A DNA stretch of 64,000 bases from Lentzea guizhouensis (GCF_001701025.1 NZ_CP016793.1:806001-870000), one strand, 5' to 3'. Counted from the first letter of the stretch, positions 23,965 through 32,695 are shown. Notes: a model not told the origin generated them from the sequence alone. Numbers and translations are program-made.

Positions 23965-25221
23965 ATGACTGCTGTCTCTGTGCCCACGAGCACCAAGTTC
24001 GACCTCGGCCCGGCCCGCGCGCTGCTGTGCCGCGAGTGCGGGAATGAGACTCCTCTCGCTCCGGAATACGCATGTCTGGAGTGTTTCGGGCCGCTGGAAG
24101 TGGCCTACGACTTCGGCAAGATCCGGCGCGAGGACATCGAAGCCGGCCCCAGGTCGATCTGGCGCTACCGCGGCCTCCTCCCCGTTCCGTCCACTGTGGA
24201 ACAGCACCCGAACACCGACCCCGGCGGCACCCGCCTGGTCGAGGCCGACCGCCTCGCCAAGGCACTGGGCATCCGCAAGGTCTGGGTGAAGGACGACACC
24301 GGCAACCCCACCCACTCCTTCAAGGACCGCGTGGTCGGCGTGGCCCTGGCCGCCGCCCGCGAGCTCGGCTTCAAAGTCCTGGCCTGCCCCTCCACCGGCA
24401 ACCTCGCCAACGCCGTCGCCGCAGCCGCCGCCCGCGCCGGCTGGGAGTCCGTCGTCCTGGTCCCCTCCTCCCTCGAACGCGCCAAGATCCTCATGAGCGC
24501 CGTCTACGAAGGCGCCCTCATCGCGGTCGACGGCAACTACGACGATGTCAACCGCCTGGCCCAGGAACTCGCCGCCGAGCACGAGGACTGGGCGTTCGTG
24601 AACGTCAACGTCCGCCCGTACTACGCGGAAGGCTCCAAGACCCTCGGCTACGAGGTCGCCGAACAGCTCGGCTGGCGCCTGCCCGACCAGATCGTCGTCC
24701 CGGTCGCCTCCGGCTCCCAGCTCACCAAGGTCGACAAGGCCTTCCGGGAGCTCGGCCAGCTCGACCTCGTCGAGGCCACCCCGTACCGCGTGTTCGGCGC
24801 CCAGGCCACCGGCTGCTCGCCGGTCGCCACCGCCTTCAAAGAAGGCCACGACGTCATCCGCCCGGTCCGCCCCGATACCATCGCCCGCTCCCTGGCGATC
24901 GGCGCCCCCGCCGACGGCCCGTACGTGCTCGACACGGTCCGCCGCACCAACGGCGCCATCGAGGACGTGACCGACGAAGAGGTCGTCGAGGGCATCAAGC
25001 TCCTCGCCCGCACCGAGGGCATCTTCGCCGAGACCGCCGGTGGCGTGACCGTGGCGACCGCGAAGAAGCTCGTCGAGACCGGGCAGATCGACCCCGACGG
25101 CGAGACCGTCCTGCTGATCACGGGTGACGGGCTGAAGACCCTGGACGCGCTCGGCGACACGATCGGACCGCGCGCGACGGTACCGCCGTCGGCGGAGGCC
25201 GTGCTCAAGGCGCTGGGCTGA
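23965..25221 (+). CDS. thrC: threonine synthase
   Basis: A 418-residue PLP enzyme converting O-phosphohomoserine to threonine. Cys22, Cys25, Cys37 and Cys40 form a zinc-ribbon-like N-terminus, the PLP lysine is Lys120 in HSFKDRVVG, and the phosphate-binding loop is STGNLANAVAAA. The length and the cysteine motif fit the longer actinobacterial class. ATG at 23965 is chosen because GAGGAG lies ten bases before it; the upstream ATG at 23947 falls inside riboswitch stem P1. A GC-rich hairpin follows. Confidence 0.94.
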   Translation: MTAVSVPTSTKFDLGPARALLCRECGNETPLAPEYACLECFGPLEVAYDFGKIRREDIEAGPRSIWRYRGLLPVPSTVEQHPNTDPGGTRLVEADRLAKALGIRKVWVKDDTGNPTHSFKDRVVGVALAAARELGFKVLACPSTGNLANAVAAAAARAGWESVVLVPSSLERAKILMSAVYEGALIAVDGNYDDVNRLAQELAAEHEDWAFVNVNVRPYYAEGSKTLGYEVAEQLGWRLPDQIVVPVASGSQLTKVDKAFRELGQLDLVEATPYRVFGAQATGCSPVATAFKEGHDVIRPVRPDTIARSLAIGAPADGPYVLDTVRRTNGAIEDVTDEEVVEGIKLLARTEGIFAETAGGVTVATAKKLVETGQIDPDGETVLLITGDGLKTLDALGDTIGPRATVPPSAEAVLKALG

Positions 25222-25244
25222 GCCGTCAGCTGACCACCTCCTCC

Positions 25245-25274
25245 CGGGCCGGGGACGTTCGCGTCCCCGGCCCG
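25245..25274 (+). terminator. GC-rich hairpin between thrC and comEC
   Basis: Perfect 13-bp arms CGGGCCGGGGACG and CGTCCCCGGCCCG enclose a TTCG tetraloop. No U tract follows on either strand, but the position between convergent genes suggests a bidirectional terminator. Confidence 0.65.
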
Positions 25275-25281
25275 CGTCGTC

Positions 25282-28035
25282 TCACAGGGCGATCGAGTCC
25301 GACTTCGTCCAGCCCGTGCGCGGGAACCGGCGCAGCTCCTCGTGCACGTGCGGCCCGACCGGCTCCACCTCCGCGCGCCAAGCCGTGATGCGTTGCGGCC
25401 ACGGGGCTTCGCCCTTGAGAACGTTGTAGTGGTACTCGTGCCAGACGTTCGGGGCGATGCGCAGGCCGTCGTCGAACACGTGCTCCGCGACCAGGTCGTA
25501 GGCGGCCTCCGGGCTCTCGGCCTCGGTCGGCGGCAGGACGTGGGTGGTGCGCGCACGGTGGGTGATGGCGCGGGTGCCGTCGTCGAGTGTTTCGCAGAGG
25601 TAGTAGGCGAAATCGGGTTTGAGCTCGTCGTGCGGCCACGGGGTGGCGTGGTAACCGGGCTGCCACATGGCCCAGGCGAAGCCGGGGCTGCCGCCGGGGA
25701 TCGGGTAGCGCGCGTTGTAGAGCCTGATCCAGGTCTGGTCCATCTCGGTTCTCCTCTTCCTTCGTACGACTCGGCTTCCTGGCAACACCGCCAGGTCGCC
25801 GTCCTTGTCCGTGCGCAACACGAGGGCGCCTCCCGCCCGCAGTGCGTCGATCACCTGCGGGCTCGGGTGGCCGTAGCGGTTGCCCGTGCCGACGCTCACC
25901 AGGGCGACCCGCGGCCGCACGCGTTTCAGGAACGCGGGCAACGAGTAGCGGGAACCGTGGTGAGGCACCTTGAGCACGTCGGCCTCCAGGTCCCGCTCCC
26001 CCAGCAACGCCGCCTGGCCTGCCAGTTCGACGTCACCGGTGAGCAGCACCCGGCCGGCCGGAGTGGTCGCGCGCAGCACGAGCGAGTAGTCGTTCACGAC
26101 CGTGTTCGTCTCCGCGGCGACCGGCTGTCTTCGCGGCCCCAGCACCTCCAGTTCCAGTCCCGGCCAGGCGAATCGCTCGCCGGCCTTCGGTTCCACCACC
26201 CGCACGCCGCTCGCGTGCGCCTGTCTGCGGACCTCCCTCCACGCCCACTCCGGCTCCTTGAGCGGCCCCACGGCCACCGCCCCCACCGCACGCCCGGTGA
26301 GCGCCGCCTGCAAGCCGCCTATGTGGTCGGCGTGCAGGTGCGAGAGCACGATCAACGGGATCCGCTTGATCCCCAACGTCTTCAGGCACCGGTCGAGCGC
26401 GCCGGGATCGGGCCCGGTGTCGACCACCACCGCGCGGTCCGCCTCGGCCGTGGCCAGCACGAGCGCATCGCCCTGACCGACGTTGCAGCTGACGACCTTC
26501 CAACCGGCCGGCGGCCACATCGGCGCGATGGTGCGCATCGGCACCAACGCCACGAAGCCGCCCACGAGCACCGCAACCGTCAGCACTCGTGTCTTCTTGT
26601 TCCGCAGCAACAGGAAGACGACTGCGGTGACCACGACGAGCGCGAGCCCGCCGACCCAGCCCTCCGGCCAGCTCACCGCGGCACCCGGTACCGCCGCCGC
26701 GTGCCGGCCGACCAGGATCAGCCACGTCACCGCCGGTCCGGCGACGTGCACGACCACCTCGGCCGCGGGCGGGTACAGCGGCGCGACGGCCGCCGCCAGC
26801 ACACCCAGCACCGTCGCCGGTGCCACCACCGGTGCGACGAGCAGGTTCGCGAGCACCGAGACCAGGCTGATCTGCCCGGACAACCCCACCACCAGCGGAG
26901 CCGTGGCGAGGCTGGCGACCGCCGGCACGGCGAGCGCCTCGGCGAACCCTTGCGGCACACCGCGTTCCTTCAGCTGACGCGCCCACCGCGGGGCGACGAG
27001 CACCAACGCCGCCGTCGCCGTGACGGACAACGCGAACCCCGGATCAGCACCCAGCGCCGGATCGATCAGCACCAAGGCCAGCACAGCCGTGGCCAGCGAC
27101 GGCAGCGCCGAGCGTTCCCGGCCGAGGAACAGCGCCAGCAACGCGACGGCACCCATCACCGCGGCCCGCAGCACGCTGGGTTCGGGACCGGCCAAGACCA
27201 CGAAGCAGACCAGTGCCACCAGCGCACCCACCGCCGCCTTGCGCGGACCGGTCTTCCGCAGCAGCAGGTAGACCGCGCCGCAGACGATGGCGAGGTTCGC
27301 GCCGCTCACCGCGAGCAGGTGCGCCAGGCCTGCCGTCCGGAACTCGTCGACGATGCGCGGCACCACGTGTTCGGTGTCGCCCACCACCAACGCGGGCAGC
27401 AGCCCCGCCTCCTCGGCGTCGAGGCTCGCGCTGGCCCTGCTCAGACCGTCTCTGAGGTGGTCGGCCCAGCGTTGCCAGGCCGGTGGCGGCCGTGGGTCGA
27501 CCGGCGGACCGCGCACTCGGAGCAGGGCTGAGGTGAGATCACCCGGCCTGGGCGGCGCGAGCGAGCCCTTGACCGTGACCTCCTGGCCCGGCACCAGGTC
27601 TCGCCACTTCTCGGCCGGCGCCAGGATGACGATGGTGGCGCCGTTCGCCGTCGCGGTGATGACGACGTGGTCCACGCCCGCCTGGTGACCGCCGAACCCC
27701 GCCGCCCGGATGCCTCGTGGTCGCGTGCTGAGCTCCGCGGTCAGCGTGGTGGAGCGGCCTTCGTCGGCGGCCAGCCGAAGCGGGTGCGTCTCGGCCCTCA
27801 GGACGTTGCCGCCGACCCAGGCCCCGGCCATCGGGCCGGAGAGCAGGAGGGCGATCGCGCAGGTCTTCGGCCACCAGGCCCTGCGCCAGGCGGCCAGGCC
27901 GATCCCACCGGTGAGAAGTCCGATGAGGACCGCCGCCTGCCAGCTGAGGAAGAGGCCGGCCAGAGCGGTCGCCCACACCGCGGTGGCCGCGGGGACCAGG
28001 CGGTAGTCGTGGGTCACCGGGTGTCTGCGGGCCAT
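25282..28035 (-). CDS. comEC: ComEC/Rec2 DNA-uptake channel with C-terminal extension
   Basis: A 917-residue open frame. Residues 1 to about 490 are the ComEC membrane part with many hydrophobic helices (DEFRTAGLAHLLAVSGANLA). From about 500 to 760 is a metallo-beta-lactamase domain with LSHLHADHIGG and VPHHGSRYSLP. The usual protein would end near VVRRKRRTE. Here the frame continues for about 153 residues starting MDQTWIRLYNARYPI, with an internal ribosome site GAGGAGA before an ATG at 25743. That part may be a separate gene, or a fusion. ATG at 28035 has GAAGGAGAGG upstream. Confidence 0.85.
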   Translation of the reverse strand: MARRHPVTHDYRLVPAATAVWATALAGLFLSWQAAVLIGLLTGGIGLAAWRRAWWPKTCAIALLLSGPMAGAWVGGNVLRAETHPLRLAADEGRSTTLTAELSTRPRGIRAAGFGGHQAGVDHVVITATANGATIVILAPAEKWRDLVPGQEVTVKGSLAPPRPGDLTSALLRVRGPPVDPRPPPAWQRWADHLRDGLSRASASLDAEEAGLLPALVVGDTEHVVPRIVDEFRTAGLAHLLAVSGANLAIVCGAVYLLLRKTGPRKAAVGALVALVCFVVLAGPEPSVLRAAVMGAVALLALFLGRERSALPSLATAVLALVLIDPALGADPGFALSVTATAALVLVAPRWARQLKERGVPQGFAEALAVPAVASLATAPLVVGLSGQISLVSVLANLLVAPVVAPATVLGVLAAAVAPLYPPAAEVVVHVAGPAVTWLILVGRHAAAVPGAAVSWPEGWVGGLALVVVTAVVFLLLRNKKTRVLTVAVLVGGFVALVPMRTIAPMWPPAGWKVVSCNVGQGDALVLATAEADRAVVVDTGPDPGALDRCLKTLGIKRIPLIVLSHLHADHIGGLQAALTGRAVGAVAVGPLKEPEWAWREVRRQAHASGVRVVEPKAGERFAWPGLELEVLGPRRQPVAAETNTVVNDYSLVLRATTPAGRVLLTGDVELAGQAALLGERDLEADVLKVPHHGSRYSLPAFLKRVRPRVALVSVGTGNRYGHPSPQVIDALRAGGALVLRTDKDGDLAVLPGSRVVRRKRRTEMDQTWIRLYNARYPIPGGSPGFAWAMWQPGYHATPWPHDELKPDFAYYLCETLDDGTRAITHRARTTHVLPPTEAESPEAAYDLVAEHVFDDGLRIAPNVWHEYHYNVLKGEAPWPQRITAWRAEVEPVGPHVHEELRRFPRTGWTKSDSIAL

Positions 28036-28247
28036 GGCCTCTCCTTCTCGGGAGAGGCTTCGGCGGCGGGATCACGACCGGCCACGACACGCTTCCGGAC
28101 CCTGCGGTGTGGCAGACCGTTCGGGAAGAACTCGCGCACGGTCACGACCGGGGTGCGCAGGCTCTCCCAGGACGCCAGCAGGCCGGGCCGGGCGTACTGG
28201 TGCCAGATGAGATCGGGTTCGGGCATGACAACGGGACGAGTAGGCAT
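28014..28247 (-). CDS. small hypothetical protein between comEA and comEC (77 aa)
   Basis: A 77-residue protein with GAGAGGA six bases before its ATG. It overlaps the comEC start by 22 bp and follows comEA by 48 bp, so it lies inside the competence operon. The middle (PDLIWHQYARPGLLASWESL, then RTPVVTVREFF) is aromatic and hydrophobic, and the second half is basic. No domain is recognised. The tight spacing and ribosome site support coding. Confidence 0.55.
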   Translation of the reverse strand: MPTRPVVMPEPDLIWHQYARPGLLASWESLRTPVVTVREFFPNGLPHRRVRKRVVAGRDPAAEASPEKERPWPADTR

Positions 28248-28295
28248 GGGAGGTCCTCTCGATGAGGTGAGGTGGAGCAGCGAGGCGCCGGTACG

Positions 28296-28973
28296 TCAGG
28301 TGTGGACGAGGTCGGCGAGCTTGGAGAGTTTGGTGTCGCCTATGCCTTCGACGTCGCGGAGCTCGTCGACGGAGGCGAAGGGGCCCTTGCGGGTGCGGTG
28401 GTCGACGATGCGCTGGGCGGTGACGGGGCCGACACCGGGCAGCGAGTCGAGATCGGTGGCCGAAGCGGTGTTCAGGTTGAGCTTGGTGGGCACGACGGCC
28501 GCCGGCGGGGGCGGGATGCCGACGGCGATCTGCTCGCCGTCGACGAGTTTGCGGGCGAGGTTGAGGCCGTGCAGGTCGGTGCCGGGGCGGATGCCGCCCG
28601 CGAGGCGCAGGGCGTCGGCGACGCGGGCGCCGGAGGTGGCGGTGACCAGGCCGGGGGTGACGACCTCGCCGATCACGTTCACGACGAGCTCCGGCGCCGG
28701 GGCGCTGGTGCTGACCAGGGCCAGGTCGGGTGCCGGTTCGGCGGCCGGGCGCTGGAGCCAGGTGGACAGGCCGATCACCGTGCAGGCGACCGCGACGCCG
28801 AGCGCCAGCAGGCCGCGGCGAGGCACGCGGGGCAGGCGGAAGCGGCGACCGTGGCCGTGTTCGGTCGAGTCGGCGGAGTTCGCGTAGACGAGGGTCGGGT
28901 CGGCACGGACCTTGGCGGCCAGTGCGGCCAGGCGTTCGCTCGGGCTGTCGTCCGGGTGGGGGCGGGGGAGCAT
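28296..28973 (-). CDS. comEA: ComEA-like helix-hairpin-helix competence protein
   Basis: A 225-residue protein: cytoplasmic N-terminus, one membrane helix (about 54-70, GLLALGVAVACTVIGLST), an SLBB-like domain (VNVIGEVVTPGLVTATSGA, LAGGIRPGTD) and two C-terminal helix-hairpin-helix motifs (SATDLDSLPGVGPVTAQRI and VDELRDVEGIGDTKLSKL). ComEA binds double-stranded DNA at the cell surface and passes it to ComEC. The gene precedes comEC on the same strand, as in most bacteria. Confidence 0.9.
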   Translation of the reverse strand: MLPRPHPDDSPSERLAALAAKVRADPTLVYANSADSTEHGHGRRFRLPRVPRRGLLALGVAVACTVIGLSTWLQRPAAEPAPDLALVSTSAPAPELVVNVIGEVVTPGLVTATSGARVADALRLAGGIRPGTDLHGLNLARKLVDGEQIAVGIPPPPAAVVPTKLNLNTASATDLDSLPGVGPVTAQRIVDHRTRKGPFASVDELRDVEGIGDTKLSKLADLVHT

Positions 28974-29060
28974 GGGAGCGAAGTTACGGAGTGGGAGGGG
29001 TGGGGAGAGCGGGGGAAGTGCTGGGCTGTGGATTACTCGCGGGTTGTGGACAGGTCGCGA

Positions 29061-29954
29061 TCACTCACCGCTCGGGGACGCGGAATTGTCGGGGGTCTGT
29101 GGGAGGATGTCCGGTCCTCCGGGCAGCACCACGACGCCCAGCACGCCGGGACCCGTGTGCGCACCGATCACCGCGCCCACCTCCGAGATCACGCACCCGG
29201 TCGAGCCGGCCAGCCGTTCGTCCAGGCGGGTGGCCAGCTCAGCGGCACGTTCCGGGGCAGCCAGGTGGTGCACGGCGAGGCCGACGGGACCATCGCCCGC
29301 CGCCGCGGCCGCGAGGTCCACCAGGCGCCCGACGGCCCGGCTCATCGTGCGCACCTTCTCCAGCGGCACGATCCGGCCGTCGTCGACGTGCAGCAGCGGC
29401 TTCACGGCCAGCGCGGTCCCCACCAGAGCCGCGGTCGCACCGATCCGCCCACCCCGGCGCAGGTGGTCCAGGGTCTCGACGCAGAAGAACATCCTGGTCT
29501 CGGCGGCCGCGGAGGTGGCGGCGTCCTCGACCTCGGCAGCCGACCGGCCGGCGGTGACCGCGGCGCACGCCCGCAGCACGGCGAACCCGAGCCCCATGCC
29601 GGCCGAGCGCGAGTCGACCACCCGGATTCGCGACGGATCGATCTCCTCCGCAGCGAGCCGAGCCGCCTCCCACGTTCCGGAGAGCTCACGCGAGAGATGA
29701 ACGGACACAATCGCGTCGGACGACGACAACACGTCCCGATACACGTCCGCCATCTCGCCGGGCGTAGGACGCGATGTGGTCACACGGCGGTGCTCCGCCA
29801 ACGCACCCGCCAGCTCAGCAGGGCCGAAGTCGACGCCGTCGAGACGTCCGGCACCGTCCACCGCCACGTGCAACGGCACCACGGTGATCGAATGGCGCTG
29901 CGCGAACCCCTCGGGCAGATAAGCCGTGGAGTCGGTGACGATGGAGATGCGCAC
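29061..29954 (-). CDS. DegV family fatty-acid-binding protein
   Basis: About 297 residues with the DegV fold: ISIVTDSTAYLPEGFAQRH, the segment TSRPTPGEM, IVSVHLSRELSGTWEAA and VVDSRSAGMGLGFAVL. DegV/FakB proteins bind fatty acids, and FakB-type members feed a fatty-acid kinase. GTG at 29954 is used because similarity begins there; upstream codons are Arg/Gly-rich. The gene follows the SGNH hydrolase gene with a 20-bp gap, the same order as mycobacterial Rv2418c-Rv2417c. Confidence 0.88.
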   Translation of the reverse strand: MRISIVTDSTAYLPEGFAQRHSITVVPLHVAVDGAGRLDGVDFGPAELAGALAEHRRVTTSRPTPGEMADVYRDVLSSSDAIVSVHLSRELSGTWEAARLAAEEIDPSRIRVVDSRSAGMGLGFAVLRACAAVTAGRSAAEVEDAATSAAAETRMFFCVETLDHLRRGGRIGATAALVGTALAVKPLLHVDDGRIVPLEKVRTMSRAVGRLVDLAAAAAGDGPVGLAVHHLAAPERAAELATRLDERLAGSTGCVISEVGAVIGAHTGPGVLGVVVLPGGPDILPQTPDNSASPSGE

Positions 29955-29974
29955 GAGCGACGAGCCTACGGCCC

Positions 29975-30688
29975 TCACTCCTCCGTGTGATTGACCGCCA
30001 CGGACGAGATGAGTTCGGCCATCGCCTTGCCCACCAGTTCGTGCCCTTCCCAGCCCCAGTGCATCCCATCGGGGTTGCCGGCACCCGACCGGACGTGCGG
30101 TCCGACCACCGAGGGCAGGTCCAGCAACGGCACATCCGCACGTGCGGCCCACCCACGCACAGCCCGCACCGCAGCCGCGTGTCCAGAGTGCACATATGCG
30201 TACGACTCGGCCCGATGCACCGACGGCACCATCCCGACCGCGGGCATCGTGTACTGAAGATTGCGCACCGACTGCAGCGAATCACGCAGATAACGGGCCG
30301 TCAGCGCAGGAGGAAGAGCAACGCGCGCGTACGGCGCCAACAGCGGCTGCACAGCGATGTACCGCGCACGCACCCATCGTCGTAACCAGTCGGGCCGCAC
30401 ATACCGCAACCCCTCGCGCAGGTATGTCGGCAACGGCGACGGCAGCGTGTCCATGCTGCCCACCGCGAACACCAACACGTCCGTCGACGGCAGCAACGAC
30501 CAAATCCGCGGATCCCCGGTCAACGCCCACCAGGCGTCCCGCGCCGTCCACCCGAACCCGGCCGCCAGCTCCGCCGAACCACCCAGAGCAGCGGCACAGA
30601 TGTTGTGCCACAACCGCGGGTGATCAGCGGGCAGCGGCCCCGAGGGCCCGAAGAACGACAGCGAGTCCCCGAGGACGAGCAGTCTCAA
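29975..30688 (-). CDS. SGNH-fold acyltransferase/hydrolase, OctT-like
   Basis: A 237-residue SGNH protein. Block I is LLVLGDSLSFFGPSG with the catalytic Ser, a central VLVFAVGSMDTLPS follows, and block V is NPDGMHWGWEGHEL with Asp and His. In mycobacteria the protein at the same position (OctT, Rv2418c) puts octanoyl on diglucosylglycerate during methylglucose lipopolysaccharide synthesis. Assignment here rests on position and fold. TTG at 30688 overlaps the upstream TGA (TTGA), indicating coupling; no other start is near. Confidence 0.72.
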   Translation of the reverse strand: MRLLVLGDSLSFFGPSGPLPADHPRLWHNICAAALGGSAELAAGFGWTARDAWWALTGDPRIWSLLPSTDVLVFAVGSMDTLPSPLPTYLREGLRYVRPDWLRRWVRARYIAVQPLLAPYARVALPPALTARYLRDSLQSVRNLQYTMPAVGMVPSVHRAESYAYVHSGHAAAVRAVRGWAARADVPLLDLPSVVGPHVRSGAGNPDGMHWGWEGHELVGKAMAELISSVAVNHTEE

Positions 30689-31290
30689 CGCGTGGTGCCC
30701 GCGTTGTACGACGAGAGCCGCCACCGGTCGTTGCGCCGGGTGAACACGGTCCAGTGGCAGTTCGAGATCCCGCCGAGCTGCGACCAGTTCGCGACCGGCA
30801 GTTCGAGCAACCGCCCGGTCAAAGCGCTGATCAGCCCACCGTGCGCGCACAGCAGGGCGGTCTGCGAGAACTCCGCGTCGACCTCCTGCACGACCTTGAT
30901 CGCCCGCTCGGCCACCTCGACGCGCGACTCGCCGTCCGGCGGCGTGTACGTCGGGTCGGTGCGCCACACGGTGACCGCGCCCGGCCACTCCTGCTCCACC
31001 TCGGCCGTGGTCAGCCCCTGCCACTTGCCCAGGTGCGTCTCGCGCAGGCGTTCGTCGATGCGCAACGGCACTTCCGCGGACGTGGTGAACACACGCGCCG
31101 TCTCGCGCGCACGTTGCAGATCGGAGGCCACCACGATCTCCGGTTCGAACCCGGCGAGCACCGGGACGGCGAACCTGGCCTGGTTCAAGCCGGTCTCGGT
31201 GAGCGCCGAGTCCAGGTGCCCCTGCAGACGGCCGGTCGCGTTGTAGTCGGTCTCACCGTGCCGCCACAGCACGAGCCGGCTCAGGGCCAT
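30685..31290 (-). CDS. histidine phosphatase family protein, probable glucosyl-3-phosphoglycerate phosphatase
   Basis: A 201-residue member of the phosphoglycerate-mutase-like superfamily. The catalytic motif is LVLWRHGETDYN with His11, a second Arg/Glu region is ERLRETHLGKWQG, and the second His is in LLCAHGGLIS. The mycobacterial counterpart beside rsfS is GpgP, which removes the phosphate from glucosyl-3-phosphoglycerate. GAGGT lies before the ATG. It is downstream of rsfS by nine bases and coupled to the OctT-like gene. Confidence 0.8.
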   Translation of the reverse strand: MALSRLVLWRHGETDYNATGRLQGHLDSALTETGLNQARFAVPVLAGFEPEIVVASDLQRARETARVFTTSAEVPLRIDERLRETHLGKWQGLTTAEVEQEWPGAVTVWRTDPTYTPPDGESRVEVAERAIKVVQEVDAEFSQTALLCAHGGLISALTGRLLELPVANWSQLGGISNCHWTVFTRRNDRWRLSSYNAGTTR

Positions 31291-31299
31291 CAGCTACCT

Positions 31300-31683
31300 C
31301 TATTCAGCCGTGGAGTCGGCGGGGACGTCCGCTTCGAACTCGATGCGCGGGCAGTCCTTCCACAACCGCTCCAGGCCGTAGAAGCTGCGCTCCTCCGTGT
31401 GCTGCACGTGCACGACGACGTCCACGAAGTCCAGCAGCACCCAACGGCCCTCGCGGGCTCCTTCGCGGCGCACCGGCTTCGTGCCGGCCTCCCGCAGCTT
31501 CTCCTCGATGTTGTCGACGATCGCGCCGACCTGCCGCTCGTTCGGAGCGGACGCGATCACGAACACGTCGGTGATCACGAGCTGGTCGGAGACGTCGAGC
31601 ACCGTAACGTCGTGCGCCTTCTTGTCGGCCGCTGCGTTCGCCGCGACCAGCGCCAGCCGTCGTGCCTCGTCGGTGGCTGCCAC
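31300..31683 (-). CDS. rsfS: ribosome silencing factor RsfS
   Basis: A 127-residue protein with the RsfS signature: VTVLDVSDQLVITDVFVIAS, ERQVGAIVDNIEEKLRE and GRWVLLDFVDVVVHVQHTEE. It binds ribosomal protein L14 and blocks subunit joining in starved cells. GTG at 31683 has GAGGAG a few bases upstream; the longer open frame has no similarity. It starts the rsfS-gpgP-octT-degV run. Confidence 0.93.
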   Translation of the reverse strand: MAATDEARRLALVAANAAADKKAHDVTVLDVSDQLVITDVFVIASAPNERQVGAIVDNIEEKLREAGTKPVRREGAREGRWVLLDFVDVVVHVQHTEERSFYGLERLWKDCPRIEFEADVPADSTAE

Positions 31684-31778
31684 GTCACTCCTCTGACTTC
31701 CGGCGGGCGTCGATACGCCCACACGAGTTACTGAGGGTACCGGCGCCTGCCAACTGGTAGTGCGCACGCACGCATGAC

Positions 31779-31810
31779 GAAGGCCACCTCAGCGCCCTGA
31801 GGTGGCCTTC
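31779..31810 (-). terminator. terminator after the cold-shock gene
   Basis: Perfect arms GAAGGCCACCTCAG and CTGAGGTGGCCTTC enclose a CGCC loop. It lies 15 bp beyond the csp stop and upstream of rsfS. It could work in either direction. Confidence 0.75.
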
Positions 31811-31824
31811 ACCTGCGCCGATGC

Positions 31825-32028
31825 TTAGATCGGGCGGACCTGCTGGGCCTGCGGGCCCTTCTGGCCCTGGCCGACCTCGAACTCGACCTTCTGGTTCTCC
31901 TCGAGCGAGCGGAAACCCTTGGACTGGATCTCCGAGTAGTGCACGAAGACGTCAGCCGAGCCGTCGTCGGGGGCGATGAAGCCGAACCCCTTCTCGGCGT
32001 TGAACCACTTCACGGTGCCTGTAGCCAA
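31825..32028 (-). CDS. cold-shock domain protein
   Basis: A 67-residue CspA-type protein. RNP1 is [13 protein letters not shown]2 is VFVHYSEIQ, and it starts [16 protein letters not shown]. These proteins bind single-stranded RNA and act as RNA chaperones. TTG at 32028 is the start, with GGAAGG seven bases upstream; this gives the standard family length. A hairpin lies in the leader 21 bases before the start. The gene lies 85 bp downstream of nadD. Confidence 0.93.
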   Translation of the reverse strand: MATGTVKWFNAEKGFGFIAPDDGSADVFVHYSEIQSKGFRSLEENQKVEFEVGQGQKGPQAQQVRPI

Positions 32029-32048
32029 AGTCTTGCCTTCCACGAACC

Positions 32049-32072
32049 AGCAACAACCCGTCGATTGTTGCT
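32049..32072 (-). promoter_or_regulatory. hairpin in the csp leader
   Basis: AGCAACAA (32049-32056) and TTGTTGCT (32065-32072) are perfect 8-bp arms around an eight-base loop, 21 bases before the TTG start. It may be a cold-responsive leader element or the end of the nadD transcript. AT-rich arms stand out in this GC-rich sequence. Confidence 0.5.
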
Positions 32073-32113
32073 CCCCGAGACCGAGGATGCACGCAAAATC
32101 CACTCGAACGTGA

Positions 32114-32695
32114 TTACGACTCGGAGTACAAGCCCGTCTTGGCGATGTACTGGACCACCCCGTCCGGAACCAGGTACCACACCGGCTGACCTGAGGCGGT
32201 GCGGGCGCGGCAGCCCGTGGAGGAGATCGCCATGGCCGGGACCTCGACCAACGACACGGCTCCCGGCGGTAGGTGGTGGTCGTTCAGCGTGTAGCCCGGA
32301 CGGGTGACTCCGATGAAATGGGCCAACGCGAACGCGTCCGCCGCGCGTTTCCAGGACAGGATCTGCTCGAGGGCGTCCGCGCCGGTGATGAAGAACAGGT
32401 CGGCGTTCGGGTACTGCGCCTTCAGGTCCGTGAGCGTGTCCACGGTGTAGGTGGGGCCGTCGCGGTCGATGTCCACGCGACTGACCGAGAACCGGGGGTT
32501 GGACGCCGTGGCGATGACCGTCATCAGATAGCGGTCCTCCGCCGGCGACACCTCGCGCGACGCCTTCTGCCAGGGCTGACCCGTCGGCACGAAGATCACG
32601 CGGTCCAGGTCGAACCTCGCCTGCACCTCGCTCGCGGCCACGAGGTGACCGTGGTGGATGGGGTCGAACGTGCCACCCATGACGCCGATGCGCAT
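32114..32695 (-). CDS. nadD: nicotinate-nucleotide adenylyltransferase
   Basis: A 193-residue nucleotidyltransferase making deamido-NAD from nicotinate mononucleotide and ATP. Motifs are [15 protein letters not shown] (with the GxFxPxHxGH site), [21 protein letters not shown] and the C-terminal [16 protein letters not shown], a variant of the ISSTxxR signature. Length fits the family. It is upstream of csp and rsfS on the same strand. Confidence 0.95.
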   Translation of the reverse strand: MRIGVMGGTFDPIHHGHLVAASEVQARFDLDRVIFVPTGQPWQKASREVSPAEDRYLMTVIATASNPRFSVSRVDIDRDGPTYTVDTLTDLKAQYPNADLFFITGADALEQILSWKRAADAFALAHFIGVTRPGYTLNDHHLPPGAVSLVEVPAMAISSTGCRARTASGQPVWYLVPDGVVQYIAKTGLYSES

